From Parietichytrium sp. I65-24A (lineage: Eukaryota; Sar; Bigyra; Thraustochytrida; Thraustochytriidae): a DNA stretch of 64,000 nt. Where the stretch lies: positions 189,584-253,583 of the forward strand of contig BLSF01000030.1 in the NCBI GenBank assembly GCA_012862575.1, written 5' to 3'. Positions 18,757 through 30,778 of the stretch are shown piece after piece. The position numbers and the translations under genes are program-made. Under the pieces are notes generated by a model. That model did no database searches and was not told the origin of the DNA. It saw nothing but the letters and a program-made list of their open reading frames with translations. The stretch's first letter is position 1. Every line of letters starts with the position of its first letter.

Positions 18757-20845
18757 CTTGCCTGCTCTCTCTCTCTTTTACTCTTTACTCTTTACTCTTT
18801 CGCTGGATCTCGATCTCGATCCCGATCCCTGTCTGGGGTGCCTCACGCGGGGGCGCGGACAATACCGAACCCGTGTCCTCGCGAGAGGGTTCTATTCGAC
18901 CGGCTATGGTCGCACTGTACGCGCACTTCTGATGAAGTGTCCGCGGGGACTAGTTCTCTCTCTCTCTCTCTCTCTTTTCTCTCTTCTCTGTGACTTCTGT
19001 GACACTGTAAATTTCTTCCTCTGTCCCAACCAGTGGTTGGTCGCTTAAGAGTCGGATAGGGGAGTATAGGAGTGGGTTGGGTTCTTGGTCGGGTTCTGCG
19101 GTGGAGAACCGGGATGGAGGAGGCGATGGCAGGCAGGTGCGCGCGCGCTCCGAAGGGCGAGGAAGAGCTGGAACGCGATGGAATAGGCGGCGGCGGCGAC
19201 GGAAAGCGGCAAGTGCTGGAGCAGAGAGGGCGCGGCGCACGGCCTGTGGGCTGTGCTTCCAGGCGCTTGGATTTATTGGGAGCCGGTAAATGGCGCTAGA
19301 ACACGAGGTAGACTCCGGTGGCCCGTCAATTGCGTTCCGGAAAGTTTGCACTGCGTCTGGTATGCATGATCACGGCAGAGGTGATTCTGATAAAGAACTG
19401 GTGAAGTGTTTGATTGATCCTTTGATGAGATTGAGTGAGATTGATTTTGATGATGAACATTCATTTTTCAGAGGTTCAGAAATCTACCCTTTTTGATTGA
19501 TCAGTGAAGACGAAGATGTCTTCAAGGTGTTCGGGGTAAGACTCGGCAAAATCGAACGGTGACATTGGCAGCCCCTGCCACAATGGTGAGAAGAATTGCT
19601 CGAGTCTGGAAACAACTAGGCATGTTTCTTTCGTAATGAAGAGGTGCTACATCCTTTTGCGAGACGGTGGTAGTGCTGCCCACTGTGGCACTGGCATCGC
19701 GAAGTGTTTTCTCGCTCGCGCTCAGAGATGCTCAGAGACTCAGCTCTCTTTCGATCAGACGGTTTTAGTTTCCCCCGTCAGGAAACACATATGAACCTCC
19801 TGGGCGATGCAGAGATCAAACGTTCCTGGGTTCCTGCTGGCCGCTGGCCGTTCCGCCAAGAGCTAACCTGAGCAAAAACACGTGTTGAAACTACAGGCAA
19901 CGCCAAACAGAAACCATCGTTCGTCAGCGCCTTGACCTGCAACAATCTGTCGCGCCGGATACTTTGCTCATTGCATGTGGCGAGCAGCGCAGGTCTTCAA
20001 AGCGATTCGGAGTGGATTTCAGACTCGCTTTCGTTGTTGCGTACAACAAGTGCGACACGCGCACATGTCAGAGCTTTGCAGGTTCGCTCGCTCTCTCGCT
20101 TTCACGCGCCGTCATGAGACGGAGAGACAATGGGCGACGCATTCCAGTAGCGCTTCCAACACGGTACCCAGAGCATACACTCTGGATCACAAGGACGCAA
20201 GGAGAATTGCAAAACCACAGGGCATCTGCAACACAGGGCACCTCAGCACACGAGAGCTTCATTTACAGTAAGTTCACGTAAGCGTGACAGCGATGTCGAT
20301 GGATAGACTTGATTTTGTATGGCTTCACTGTCAAGTCTGATCTCAAGAGCGTGTCCAGAGCACAACACTTCTTGACTTGCCAGAGCACACATTTCCGCTT
20401 TGCTTCAGCTTGACGAGCCAAAGTCCAGATTCCACGCAGTCCAGGCGCGACTTCGTAGTGTTCAGCCGTTCAAAACATTCCGTCGCGAACGCACGGCAGG
20501 GAAGAAGCAGGATGAACAACTCAGATGCGACAGAGTAGGGACATTGTTGAAAACGCCAACAAACAAAGCAAATAAAGAAGGCCTTGTCTGCTTCTCCTCT
20601 TTTGCCACGCAGTCCTGTACTTAGCGCACAGTGAGTGGAGAGAATCTCTTCAAGCCATATTCGTTCTGACTCTCTCGGCCGCTGTCGGCGGCTGTCAGCT
20701 TTTTGAAGAGCCTCATACGCTGCCTGCTCCACGTCTCTTTGGGCCAGCATGTTCGTGCACCCAAAATCCTGTTCTTAAACAATAATTCAGACGAATAAAA
20801 TCTTGTCTCGTAAAATTGCTCTTCGCCGCCGATAATTAGTCTATT

Positions 20846-20929
20846 CATCACATTCACATGATTCGCAATTCACAATTCACAATTCACATTTGCATTCACA
20901 TTCACATTAATCACTCGCATTCACATTCG
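20846..20929. repeat. degenerate ATTCACA repeat tract
   Basis: Many imperfect copies of (A)ATTCAC(A) in 84 bases, next to a TCACAGTCA site. The unit shares TTCACA with that motif. Confidence 0.75.
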
Positions 20930-21279
20930 CCTTTTTCACAGTCAAAACTGTGCAACATGAGAGACACGACTCGTAAGATCTCAATTAATCCTATTTTTAA
21001 GCCAAAGTATGCGTTTCACGCGTGTGCATTTTTTGCAACTCTCTGTCCAACCATTTCCAAAAAAAAAAAATCTTCTAAAGTTTGGCAGTCGCAGAAAAAC
21101 TTACGGTAAATGGCCGCTGACATTGGCAGTGTGCAATGCGGTCCTACGCTGCGGCTTGGCTGCCCATAACAACCCTCTTTACACCTGGCCTCATGACTTA
21201 CACAGCTTATGCACCGAGGCTGACTTGGCCAAATAAGCTTATTCTAATTTGAAATTCACTCAAGTCAACCAGAGATTGG

Positions 21280-21289
21280 GTACCGGTAC
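21280..21289. promoter_or_regulatory. GTACCGGTAC palindrome followed by TCTAGT
   Basis: First of the two identical 16-base occurrences, ~370 bases upstream of the Cys-repeat secreted-protein gene. Function is unknown. Confidence 0.4.
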
Positions 21290-21651
21290 TCTAGTATACT
21301 CCGACGGAAGTTCATTTTATTATAACTTAGTGTATGATGCTGATGCCAGTACCAATCGCAATTGCAATTGCATTGCAAAATACAAATAATTAATTTGCAA
21401 TTTCTGCTCCATGCACACATTCGTTGAAGCAGTAAGAGGTTATAAATAACCTTATCATTACCTTTGGCGGTACCTAGGACCATTCCACCAATTGCGCCGA
21501 GAACTGCAGCTCACGCAAAATCAACGCAGAATGTCGCGTGACAACTCTGCGATTGTCAAGTCTGATTTGCCGTACATCAACTCGAGGCAGTCCCCAAATG
21601 TCGAGAAAGAAGCACAGTAAAAAAGTGAGCAAAGAAACAAGTTGAGAAAAG

Positions 21652-22710
21652 ATGAAGACGACCGGCCTCGTCTGCCTCCTTGCGTGCTCTTTCGCAGGAC
21701 TGGGCAATGGCGCAGAGAGCGGCGTTCTTGGACTCAACGGCGGCTATGTCAAGCTCGGTGTTGGACGATGCGGAGACAGCAGCTCCGCTATCTATTCCAG
21801 AAAAGTGTTCAAGCTCGAGATTGAGAGCGCGGAAGATTGCTTCCAGACCTGCACAGACCAAAGCCTGAATGAGGGGTCAGCGATTGGTTTTGAGTTTCGC
21901 TCGCGGACGAAAACCGTGATTCCCATCTGTACGTGCGTTTACGACAAGGAAGCCTTGCCAGACGGTTTCGAAGGCTGGAAAAAGCCTGGAAGTGGTCCAA
22001 TCGCGCATTTGATTTCGCCGACCTATGCGATGAGCTGCTACCAAATCAACACACCATATTTCGAGGCAATCGGCCTGGGCATGTGCATAAGCTCGAGTGG
22101 GCAGGCCTACACAAAGGAGAGAGTGCGCTTCGAGGAGGAGGAGGGATACAACTCTGTTGAGCAGTGCTATGACGTTTGCAGTGACTTTGACTACAAAGAA
22201 GGAAAGGCTGTTGGCTTTCAGTACCACCCAGCAAAGAACAGATGCATGTGCCTCTTTGATGAAGAAGGAAGCGGTGAAATCGTCTCAACCTCGCCTGAGG
22301 TCGAGGGCACCAAAAACGTTTGCTACAAAATGAGCTACACTCTCGTTGGCCGTGGACACTGCGCTGATGAGAACGGAGTGAAGCTAACCTCGCTCCGTTA
22401 CGAAGCCGAAGATGGGGAGTTCTTCGATATGGTCACTTGCCACAATCGATGCTTCGGTTCTGCCGTTGCGTTTGGGCTGCAAGGTACCTACCAAGAAGGC
22501 GAGGATGGTGAGCCAGGCTTTTATGATGCGGCAAGCAGCCCAAAATGCCTCTGCTATTTCGACAAAGGGGCGCGCCCAACCGATCCTAGCGCAGCTCGCA
22601 AAAACAAAGGTCTGGGATACGCGCCGGCAGCAACTATAGTCGACGAGAGAGAAGACCTCTTTTGCTACAAGGAGCTCCCTTCTACTGTAGAAACGATTTC
22701 TGATATGTAA
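21652..22710 (+). CDS. secreted protein of three six-cysteine PAN/WSC-like repeats
   Basis: A 352-residue frame starting at an ATG with a clear signal peptide (GLVCLLACSFAGLGNG, cleavage near residue 20-22). No TM segment follows. It holds three tandem repeats, each with six cysteines: 40/63/67/93/95/129, 145/172/176/198/200/224 and 237/263/267/299/301/338. The pattern is C-x(22-26)-C-x3-C-x(21-31)-C-x-C-x(23-36)-C, with a G-x-G/R-x-C opening, an aromatic after the CxC pair (C-V/L/Y-Y/F-D) and C-Y at the end. This resembles PAN/apple or WSC carbohydrate-binding folds but is not a clear match to either. Function is unknown; binding of polysaccharide or protein outside the cell or in the wall is a guess. 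The last codons and stop lie in an 82-bp tandem duplication. Confidence 0.85.
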   Translation: MKTTGLVCLLACSFAGLGNGAESGVLGLNGGYVKLGVGRCGDSSSAIYSRKVFKLEIESAEDCFQTCTDQSLNEGSAIGFEFRSRTKTVIPICTCVYDKEALPDGFEGWKKPGSGPIAHLISPTYAMSCYQINTPYFEAIGLGMCISSSGQAYTKERVRFEEEEGYNSVEQCYDVCSDFDYKEGKAVGFQYHPAKNRCMCLFDEEGSGEIVSTSPEVEGTKNVCYKMSYTLVGRGHCADENGVKLTSLRYEAEDGEFFDMVTCHNRCFGSAVAFGLQGTYQEGEDGEPGFYDAASSPKCLCYFDKGARPTDPSAARKNKGLGYAPAATIVDEREDLFCYKELPSTVETISDM

Positions 22711-22837
22711 GCCGCCGGAACTCGGTGGAAGGGATGAACACGATAGATTTCGATTGCTCCCTTCTACTGTAGAAACGATTCCTGATATGTAAGCCGCCGG
22801 AACTCGGTGGAAGGGTTGAACACTATAGATTTCGATT
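22674..22837. repeat. 82-bp tandem duplication across a stop codon
   Basis: Copy one is 22674-22755 and copy two 22756-22837, with about three base differences. The unit begins in GCTCCCTTCTACTGTAG, contains the last ~11 codons and TAA of the Cys-repeat gene, and continues into its 3' flank. Confidence 0.95.
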
Positions 22838-23817
22838 GATTCAGTATCACAAGCGAAAGCAGTTTTATTCTCTCACTCCTTGCTTTGCGGATTGGTTGGT
22901 TTTCTCAGTTTCATTTTCGAGAGTCAGCATCTTATTTTCTCCTAAGAAGCAGTGCAGAGCCGAGATCGTGAAGCCAGGCACCCAGACCCCCAAAATTTGC
23001 TGAGTTCTAAGCACCAGGTCAACGTTCTCTGGACGGGCAACGGCTTCTCTTGATCAAACAACGGTGTTTGGTTGGACAGAACGCTGGTTTACCTCGTGCA
23101 AGGTCAATTAGTGCTGTGCAGCAAATCTAGCCCCCGCACTGTCCGAACTCGATCGTACTTGCCGTTTACAGATGCAATACTCCCATTCATTCCGTGCGTG
23201 TCGAAGTCGGCTTCGTTGCCTTGAAGGATCACTACACATATCTGGACCTCGGTGGATTTCTATCGCGGACAAATCCAAGAGCTCCTAGCCAGCTCACCTC
23301 TTCAAAGCTTCGTTAAGCATGCACTAACTGTAAATTCGTTTGTAGCCTTGCAGAGGTGTGCGACGATGTTGTGCTGTGGACTTGGCTAGTGCATGCGTAC
23401 GTGCATTTTATTCACTGTCAATCAAATTGGCAGGGAGGCTTTACAAGTTTTTAAAAAGTCGCGTTCAGCATGAATAGCTCGCCAAACTCCGTGGTACGGT
23501 GATTTGAGCCACAGCCACACCAGCACTGCGCCTGCTGTCTGCTGTCTGCTGTCTGCTTGAGCACAACTTTGTTGACTGTATACAGAAGATGCACTCTTCA
23601 CCGGAACAAGGTACTCGTACCTGGGAATGCGCTTGAAGACGAGTCAAGGACGGGCATTTTGCTATACTTTAGTTGCTCGTGAAATCCTGAAACCGACTCG
23701 AAAAGAACGTTGGAGACGGCCACGCGCAACTCTAGCTGATGAAGTCGTGGATTCTGGAGACCTGGACTCGGTCCATTATTTTCCTGGCAAGTCAGCTACA
23801 GCTTCAGTCGAAATGTA

Positions 23818-23827
23818 GTACCGGTAC
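23818..23827. promoter_or_regulatory. GTACCGGTAC palindrome
   Basis: Part of the 12-base palindrome AGTACCGGTACT (23817-23828). The same 10-mer occurs at four other intergenic loci in the window. Function is unknown; a binding site is a guess. Confidence 0.4.
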
Positions 23828-24594
23828 TGCCGAGACTCATATGACTTGACGGGCACTGACACAACAGACACAGCACGCTCCGTGCCTTACTCCACCAGTG
23901 ATGGATTGTCTCGATTCAACATGATTCAACAGCTCGTTCGAACGACTGTGAAAAGGGAGTTCCGAATGACGATAAATTTCAGTTCAAAAAAAAAGTTTAC
24001 ATTTTGATGCGTTTTTCACAGACATTCTTCTCCAGGCAAATGTTTCCTAAATTTGGCCTCTCCCTCTTCCCTCAGTGTACTACGTGCATGTCGTATTTCC
24101 TTTACGCATCGCGCATTAACCTAAAATTACGTGCATGCACTGGCACAACCATCCTGATCGAACATCTCAGCATTGACTAGTAGAAATGGTAGAACTATAG
24201 CTTTTCGAAACGCCACGATCCCCGTGAGGCAGCGCTGCTACTCACGGCTATCGCACTGGGTTTCGCGATGCTGCTCGCTCTCTCGGGGAAACCTCGCAGG
24301 GTCTCTTTGAAAGACGGCATTTACGGGTAAGCCTAGAAACGTTATTGCAATGAAAGATTCTTCGTTTTGTGAGTCTCCATAGTTGTTCGCCACTCAAGGA
24401 AGGTAGCAATGGATACGGTAAACGCCTATCTGGCCGGTGGCGGAATGAGAACTTGATGTCCTCTGGTGCACAGTGTTTTCAAAGAGTGAGCAGTGAGTGA
24501 GCAGTAATTGGTACTGACTGTGAGTAATTGATTTCTGATTGACTTTGCCACAGTGAAAGTGAAAATGTTGTTTTAGTTTTACCGTGTTTTACCC

Positions 24595-24619
24595 GTACCG
24601 GTACCGGTACTCACAGTCA
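24595..24619. promoter_or_regulatory. double GTACCGGTAC palindrome abutting a TCACAGTCA motif
   Basis: Two overlapping GTACCGGTAC copies (24595-24610) run directly into TCACAGTCA at 24611-24619. This is the only place where the window's two recurrent intergenic motifs touch. Function is unknown. Confidence 0.4.
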
Positions 24620-24760
24620 GTACTCATTCCAAGTTGAAAATGTTCACGGACAAAACAGTCAATCAAAACAAATGCCTTTCACCATTTGTGATGCGATGAT
24701 GAAATCTTGCACGGAAAGGAAATGAGAGGGTAGGCTTGGCTCTTTCTTATGCCTCGCTCT

Positions 24761-24790
24761 CATCGAAAAGCATCGAAAAGCATTGAAAAG
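24761..24790. repeat. 10-bp tandem repeat CATCGAAAAG x3
   Basis: Three consecutive copies, the third with one T for C. Confidence 0.9.
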
Positions 24791-27700
24791 CTTTGGATGG
24801 CCAAAACGTAAAACCCGGTACTCGAGTAACGCAAACATTCCAACGTTTTTTTTTGGAATTTGGGCCTCGAAAATTGTAACTTTTGAGTTATGGGTTTTGG
24901 CTCAGTTTTTCTCCGGGAGGGCACTCTGCTTTCCTCTTTCTTCTGCCAATCATTGGCTGGGCGTCAACTATGACATCCCACTGAGTCCCGGAAGAAGAAA
25001 CCACCAACACTATGGTATTCAATAGTATTACATAGCCTCCTATGCTCGCCAGCATCTCTTTCCTCACACCGCGGCGACGGAGAGAGGTAGCGCAAAAAGT
25101 AGGGAAATACGCGTCCGCTTTCCCCGCACCCGGCAAGGCCATGGTACCTAGACACAGGGTTAGTACACCCCTAGCATTCGCCTGCGCACCAGGGCCTCAC
25201 TGGGACATTTCCCGATTCCCCGAGTCTAAGACTTTTAAGTGGCGTGCATAGCAGAGTTGTACGGAGCGCGGAAAGTTTTGCAGGCGGGAAAAGTCCTTGG
25301 CAGTCCTGCGTGCGCCTCACGAGGAGTTCTCCCGAGAGGCGCGGCGTTGAGTGGCTGCAACATCGATAAGCAATAAGAGTATTATCGTATCGTAGCCGGA
25401 GGAGGAGGAAGAAGAAGACGAAGAGGAAGGCCTGGGCTAGAATGAAAGCCCGGCAGCACATTTCTCCGAAAATTCCCGGAAGCCATGCATTGCACTTTTG
25501 ATCATCACCTTCTTCACCTTCTTCTCTTTCTTTAAAAAACGTTGAGTCGCAAACAGCGCCTTCCGTCTGCCCGTCTGTCCGTCTCTGCTCTTTGCTCTGC
25601 TGGTTCAGTTGGCCTCAACGTTTGACTTTTCAATGCATAAGTTTTGATTGATTGATTGATTAATAATAAAAAAACAAAAAAAAACGAGGAATTCGCAGAT
25701 GAGTCTCATTCATGCTGAGACCAAATTTTTTGTGATTGCAGTTTCTTCTGACGTGCCAACTGTGCCAACTTTCTTCACAACTCATGCCTTTCGCAGCTTG
25801 AGTTGGAAAGAAATCAGACGTGAGCATGGACGGCCCTTTCGCCGCCTCTGCCGCCTTCGGTCGAGGCGTTCGAGGCGTTCAAGGTGAGCAGTGCTATTAC
25901 ACGTTTAACCACGACCTAGCACCATCGAGTCTCCATGATCGTGATCGCACTCAATCGGTTTGACTGATACGCGCTGTCTTCTGCGGCTACTAGCCAGATA
26001 AAAGTTGTTAGTAGAGCTGCGCCATGCATTTCATGTGATGAAATGTTGCGGAGAGAAGCAATGCAGGCCGGTCTGTCGTTTGTCCTGTGCTACTAGGTAT
26101 AGCTAGATTCTGAACATTTATGAACTTTGGAGATCATCCCGATCAATGAAAACGAGTCTTCTCTTCTCTCGTTTCGATCAAATGTAACCAATGGGCTTTT
26201 CTTCTTCCGGGGTCCATCATGCGATCCACCGTCGCTCACATTGGCCTTCCAACGCCTTGGTATTCCACGAAATCGACGAGAGCCGTGCGTTTTTCGGTTT
26301 CCAATGAAGTTTCCATGAATTCACTGTCACGCTGAGTAAACATGTAACTGCCAGTGTCCTGTTCTTTGATTCACAGTCAATCAAAAGAGAGATTCAGATG
26401 ATTCATTCATCAGAGAATGAAGAAAAAGTACTTACCATGGTACTGAGTACCCAGCAACTGCGTCTGTGCAAATGTCTGTGCGGAGATCGACGCCTGACTT
26501 GCCTCCAATCCACCACGTTTAGTTATTGTTGCACCACTCCCGTAGTCAGTACCGCCATTACCACTATACATACATAGCTCGCCGGGTGATCTCAACTTAA
26601 GAATTCTGAACTGGTTTCGCCGGCAGCGTCAGCAATAGCACTTGTAGCAGTGTGCTATTCAGAACAGTGGCCGCGAGGTCGTGAGAAATGAATGGACAGT
26701 GGTTGGATGGAGAGATGTCTTTCAGAAGACAAAGCGTTCTCGGACTACATTTGGCTACTGGCATCTATGAAGATCACTTGTTGCGCAGGCACGCTACCCG
26801 AGCACCGTAGCTGCGCACTAGTAGCTGTGATGCAAAGCATTGCAAAGCGGTGCGAACTGTACAGTTAGCCACTCTCAACGAAAGCCTTAGGCCATTGGAT
26901 TGACCCGGGCAAATGGCAAATGGCAAATGGAAAATGGCGCGGCCGGTAAGTGTTCAAAATCACGATTATTTCTCGCCCAGCAGCGACAACAACCCACTCG
27001 CACCAGTGTTTTCTTAATTTATATAAATTATAAATGAATGAACGCGCCAATCAATTCTTCGATCCGCCACGAATAGCGCTCTTTCAGGTTCAGGCAGTTT
27101 AGATCGCTGTCGATTGACTGTGAATCAAGTTCTGCAATGAAACTCGAAACTCGAAACTCGAAACCAGGACCATTGACGATCGATGATGAGTCGATGCCCC
27201 ACCGTAGCCCGTGGCTATAGACCGGTCGCGGGGGAAAAACGTTTGCGTGACAAGTTGAACAATTTCACAGTCTAAGCACGCCGCAGGTGCTTCCAGAACG
27301 GCTGGAGATTGGCTTTGTCCCGTGTCCCTGCAGTCCCTGCAGTCCTGCAGTCCCTGCGCCGCAATAGCTTTCGAAATGATGCTTCGCGGCCTCTATTTGC
27401 CTGCTTTCAATTTCAATTTTTAAGAGAGCCAAGGATGCTCCCGAAACAGCTTTCATAATAATCCTTTGTTCAGAATTCAGATGGTAAGTTATAATTCAGA
27501 GCATTCATTCATTTGATTAAAAAATACAATGAATGAAAGCATTGGGCGCCATTCAGGGAAGGTTGCTTCCGTGCTGTACCGGTATTGCTATCGTAATTGG
27601 CTAAACAGATAGGGGAGGAATAGTACCGCCAAATCCCCACAACACTGCGATCCGCGCCCTCAGCAGCTCAGTAGGCTCTTCTATCCAATACTATACCACG

Positions 27701-28320
27701 CTATGAATTTCCGGGTGGAATAGTTTTTCCGTGGGCCTCTTACGAGTTGTACGGGGTAATCGGAGAGCAGGATAGTCCAAAGGTGCGTCGGAGGAATTGC
27801 CGAGAGGAGAGCGTGACTCGTGGAATGGTGGAACAGGAAACAAAAAGTTTGCACTGGTTTACTTAGGCACTGTAAGATTTGCCGGCGTCGTTTTTGTGTT
27901 TCGCCGAACTCCCGGCGGGAAGAGGAAGGGACCTTGCGGCCCACCTGCTTAACCCTATTTTTCCCTATTTTCCCGAGAGGGCAGCCTAGCCTGCATGCGT
28001 TCCGGGAGCGTAAGCCTGACAGACAGACAGACAGAGAAAGGAAAGAAAGAAAGACAGACATCAATGACACTGTGTTTCGACAGCCAAAGTAGTCCTTTCA
28101 TAGTACTTCGTATAGGAAGGTTTCTCCCTTGAGAACCCTACGTCCTACCAGAGTTTCTGCTATGATCTTCCTCCTCCCCGGCCGGCAGCAGCTCAACCAC
28201 AGCACGTAGGGAAGGAAGAAGGGTCAGTGTTATTGGTATCACGTCCTACCCCGACCCAACAATTCCGGGGCGACTACATTGGTTTGGACCATTTCCTTCT
28301 TTCCAACATTTCTTTCTTGT

Positions 28321-28650
28321 CTTTCTTTCTTTCTTTCTTTCTTTTCTTTTCTTTCCATGTCAGGACCTCGCTGTTAGTTTCCCCGACAGGGCAGCTTTCC
28401 TTTGGAGCTTGTCTTCTCTCTCTCTCTCTCTCTCACTCCGCACTCACTCCGCTTAAAGGGCACACCAGAGTGGAGAGAGACACAGACTACACAGACTCAC
28501 AGAGAGAAAACAAGAGAGAGAGAGACAGAGAGACAGAGACAGAGACAGAGAGAGGGGAGAAGAAAGGAGGAGAGAGAGAAACAAAGAAAGAAAGAAAGAA
28601 ACAAAGAAAGGAAACAAACGACCAACAACAACAACAACAACAACAAACAA
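28321..28650. repeat. compound microsatellite: (CTTT)n, (CT)n, purine tract, (AAC)n
   Basis: (CTTT)n at 28321-28355, (CT)n at 28412-28434, a GA/GACA-rich purine tract at 28501-28618, then (AAC)n at 28623-28648. Opposite strand asymmetry lies side by side in the 5' region of the Myb gene. Confidence 0.9.
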
Positions 28651-29069
28651 CGTTGGCGGTTGCTCACTCTGTGTCACCAGTGTCACCTGCGCGAACGAAC
28701 GCCTCTCAAACACCTGTCTCTCCTTCCGTCCCATCAGTCCATCAGTCCCATCGGTCCCATCAGTCCTCGCTCAGTCCTCGCTCCCGCGCCGGAAACCAGC
28801 GGTCCAAGGTGCCCGCAACTCAAGAGCGAATTGTGCGCTTGAGTGACTGAGTAATTGGTTGATTGAGTGTCTGAGCGAGAGGTGGAGTTCCGCGAAAGCA
28901 GGTCCTCGGTCGGGTGGGCACAGAGTTTGGAGTTTGGTGTGGGAATCATTTGCACGGCGGAGCTGGTGAGTGCGGTCTTGGTGCAGGATTAGGCGCTCCG
29001 AAGAGGGCTGGGAAGCTGGACTCGATCGGCAGGTCAGTCGGTCGGTCGGTCGATCGTGCGCTTGGCGAA

Positions 29070-30005
29070 ATGCCGATGAAGAGCAAGGCACTGGAAGCGC
29101 CGGCGGCGCTGCGGTTCACCTCTCTGCACATCCTGGCGTCGTGCCTGAAGGAGTCCGAGGACTACAAGTTCCCAAACAGGCCGGTGACGCCCGACGCGCT
29201 GACGGCCAGACTGTTCAGCATCTCGCCGTCGATGATCAAACATCACTCGGTGCAGTCGTTCGACTCGGACAACGCCACTGTGGCGGCGCGCAGCGTGGAC
29301 GAGAGCGACACGTCGGACCCGGAAGTCGCCAAAAAACGCAAGGCGTGGGAACCGCCGCTCATGGTCACGCGAAAGAAGCTCAAGCGAGAGTCTCACTGGG
29401 ACGCGGCCAATCTGCTCGCGCTCGAGGAGTCGGCGTCGGTGGCGGCGCTCTCGGAAGCCGCCAGAGCTGTGTCGTCCGCTTCGTCGGCGGCGTCCGACGA
29501 GGCGAGCGAGTTGGGATCCTCCGACGAGTCTGCAGAAGCGCTGCTCGTGTCATCTTCCAAGGCATCGAAAAGTAAGTCCCGGAATGGCACGCGCGGCGGT
29601 GCTGCAAAAGTCGGCGCAGGGCTGACGAAGAAGGAGAGAGAGAACGAAAAGTTTGCTGTGGTCAAAGGCCCATGGACGACCGAGGAGGACAAGCTCCTCG
29701 TGCGCCTCGTGAACGAGCACGGGCCGAAAAAGTGGAAACTCATTGCGGCGCAGCTCTCCGGCCGCATTGCAAAACAGTGCCGCGAGCGCTGGTGCCACCA
29801 TCTTTCTCCTGGAATTCGCAAGGGCCCCTGGACACGTGAAGAAGACGACATCATCATTGATGCGCATCAGCGTCTCGGAAACAGGTGGGCAGAGATGGCC
29901 AAGCTGCTGCCTGGTCGCACCGACAACTCGATCAAGAATAGGTGGAACTCCAGTCTCAAGCGCTCTTCGCGCAAGTCCGACTCGGGCTCGGTGTCGGATT
30001 ATTGA
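29070..30005 (+). CDS. R2R3-type Myb transcription factor
   Basis: From the ATG at 29070 (MPMKSKAL) the protein has 311 residues. The frame is open for another 52 codons upstream but with no ATG, so I reject that extension. The N-terminal ~200 residues are rich in Ser, Ala and acidic residues, with a basic KKRKAW and KKLKRE stretch. Near the C-terminus two Myb/SANT repeats lie back to back: [22 protein letters not shown]...QCRERW, then [33 protein letters not shown]. The three spaced Trp of each repeat are present or conservatively placed. The short C-terminal tail is basic and Ser-rich. It should bind DNA in the nucleus. Targets are unknown. Confidence 0.93.
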   Translation: MPMKSKALEAPAALRFTSLHILASCLKESEDYKFPNRPVTPDALTARLFSISPSMIKHHSVQSFDSDNATVAARSVDESDTSDPEVAKKRKAWEPPLMVTRKKLKRESHWDAANLLALEESASVAALSEAARAVSSASSAASDEASELGSSDESAEALLVSSSKASKSKSRNGTRGGAAKVGAGLTKKERENEKFAVVKGPWTTEEDKLLVRLVNEHGPKKWKLIAAQLSGRIAKQCRERWCHHLSPGIRKGPWTREEDDIIIDAHQRLGNRWAEMAKLLPGRTDNSIKNRWNSSLKRSSRKSDSGSVSDY

Positions 30006-30778
30006 AATAGCCGACTCGCAGTTTTGGCCCGACCGAATTCGCACTGACCTTTGCCTCTGACCATAAATTTCTGGTTCTGGTTCACCCGCTTGTGCTTTCG
30101 CGCACGAACGCGCGAAAGTTGTGTTTTTGAGCTCTGGTGCTAGCTGGAACCTCAACGCTGCCTCTCAATGGTTTCCCCGCGATGTTACAAAACAAAGGAA
30201 TCGCGCTCCTTGCAAGACTGGCTCGCCAAAGGAATTGCGCTGTGTGATTGACTGTGAACAAGATTTTGAATTTTGTGTAGAATAGGCTGCTTGGCGTCCT
30301 CACTGCTTTGTTCCCGTGTGGCCCAGGGATCGAGCGGGCGCAAACGTGGCCTTTTTGCGTGTACGTGTGTGCCAGCGCGCGTCAAATCGTCGCTGACGCT
30401 GGCTGGGAAACGCTTTCACCGGCATGGCATGGGGATCGCAGGATTACTTGCGAGTCTCTGATGGTATATTTATTATGATAATTTCAGAATCACCACAATT
30501 AAATGAATTTGTATGTATGAGTAATTCTATCAACGCCTTGGCTGTCACTCTCTGTCCACCCCACTATGGCAGGGGGGTTACGGCTGCTCACTGTCGTTCC
30601 CCTTCGCTGGAACGCTCTCTGTCCAACAAAAGATTACATTTTCTATGTAGCCTTTCCTTTCGTTTGCAAAACAAATAAAATATAGAACAGAAAAGAGGAA
30701 GAAGGCAATGATGCCATAAATTAACTGTAAATACAAAACGATGGTCTAGGCTTCTCGAAGGACATACACCCTTTCTAT
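30006..30778. other. intergenic gap between convergent Myb and K+ channel genes
   Basis: 3' flanks of two converging genes. Holds one TGACTGTGA site at 30249-30257. I see nothing else supportable. Confidence 0.5.

Larger units (their letters stand above)
18757..21651. other. intergenic gap between GTPase and Cys-repeat secreted protein genes
   Basis: No credible gene seen. A CT microsatellite lies at 18954-18980, 200 bases upstream of the GTPase start. A tract of repeated ATTCACA-like heptamers/hexamers spans 20846-20929 and ends in a TCACAGTCA site at 20936. A TCACTGTCA site is at 20325. The palindrome GTACCGGTAC is at 21280, ~370 bases upstream of the next gene. The short frames here carry no recognisable domain. 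Confidence 0.55.
22838..29069. other. 6.2-kb gene-free region
   Basis: No credible gene seen on either strand. TGACWGTGA sites are at 23412, 24515, 24611, 26321, 26371 and 27115. GTACCGGTAC palindromes are at 23818 and 24595 (two overlapping copies), with a one-base variant at 27576. A 10-bp tandem repeat is at 24761-24790. A run of microsatellites and polypurine/polypyrimidine tracts covers 28315-28650. TAG/CTA/GTA-rich patches at 27560-27700 and 28080-28250 precede the Myb gene. Short frames here look like chance. Confidence 0.55.

Noticed and set aside
18010-18993. 327-codon plus-strand frame over the GTPase gene
   Set aside because: Antisense shadow, His/Leu-rich, no domain.
28914-29069. 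52-codon extension of the Myb frame
   Set aside because: It begins at GTG, is Gly/Arg/Ser-rich and derives partly from a GTCG repeat.
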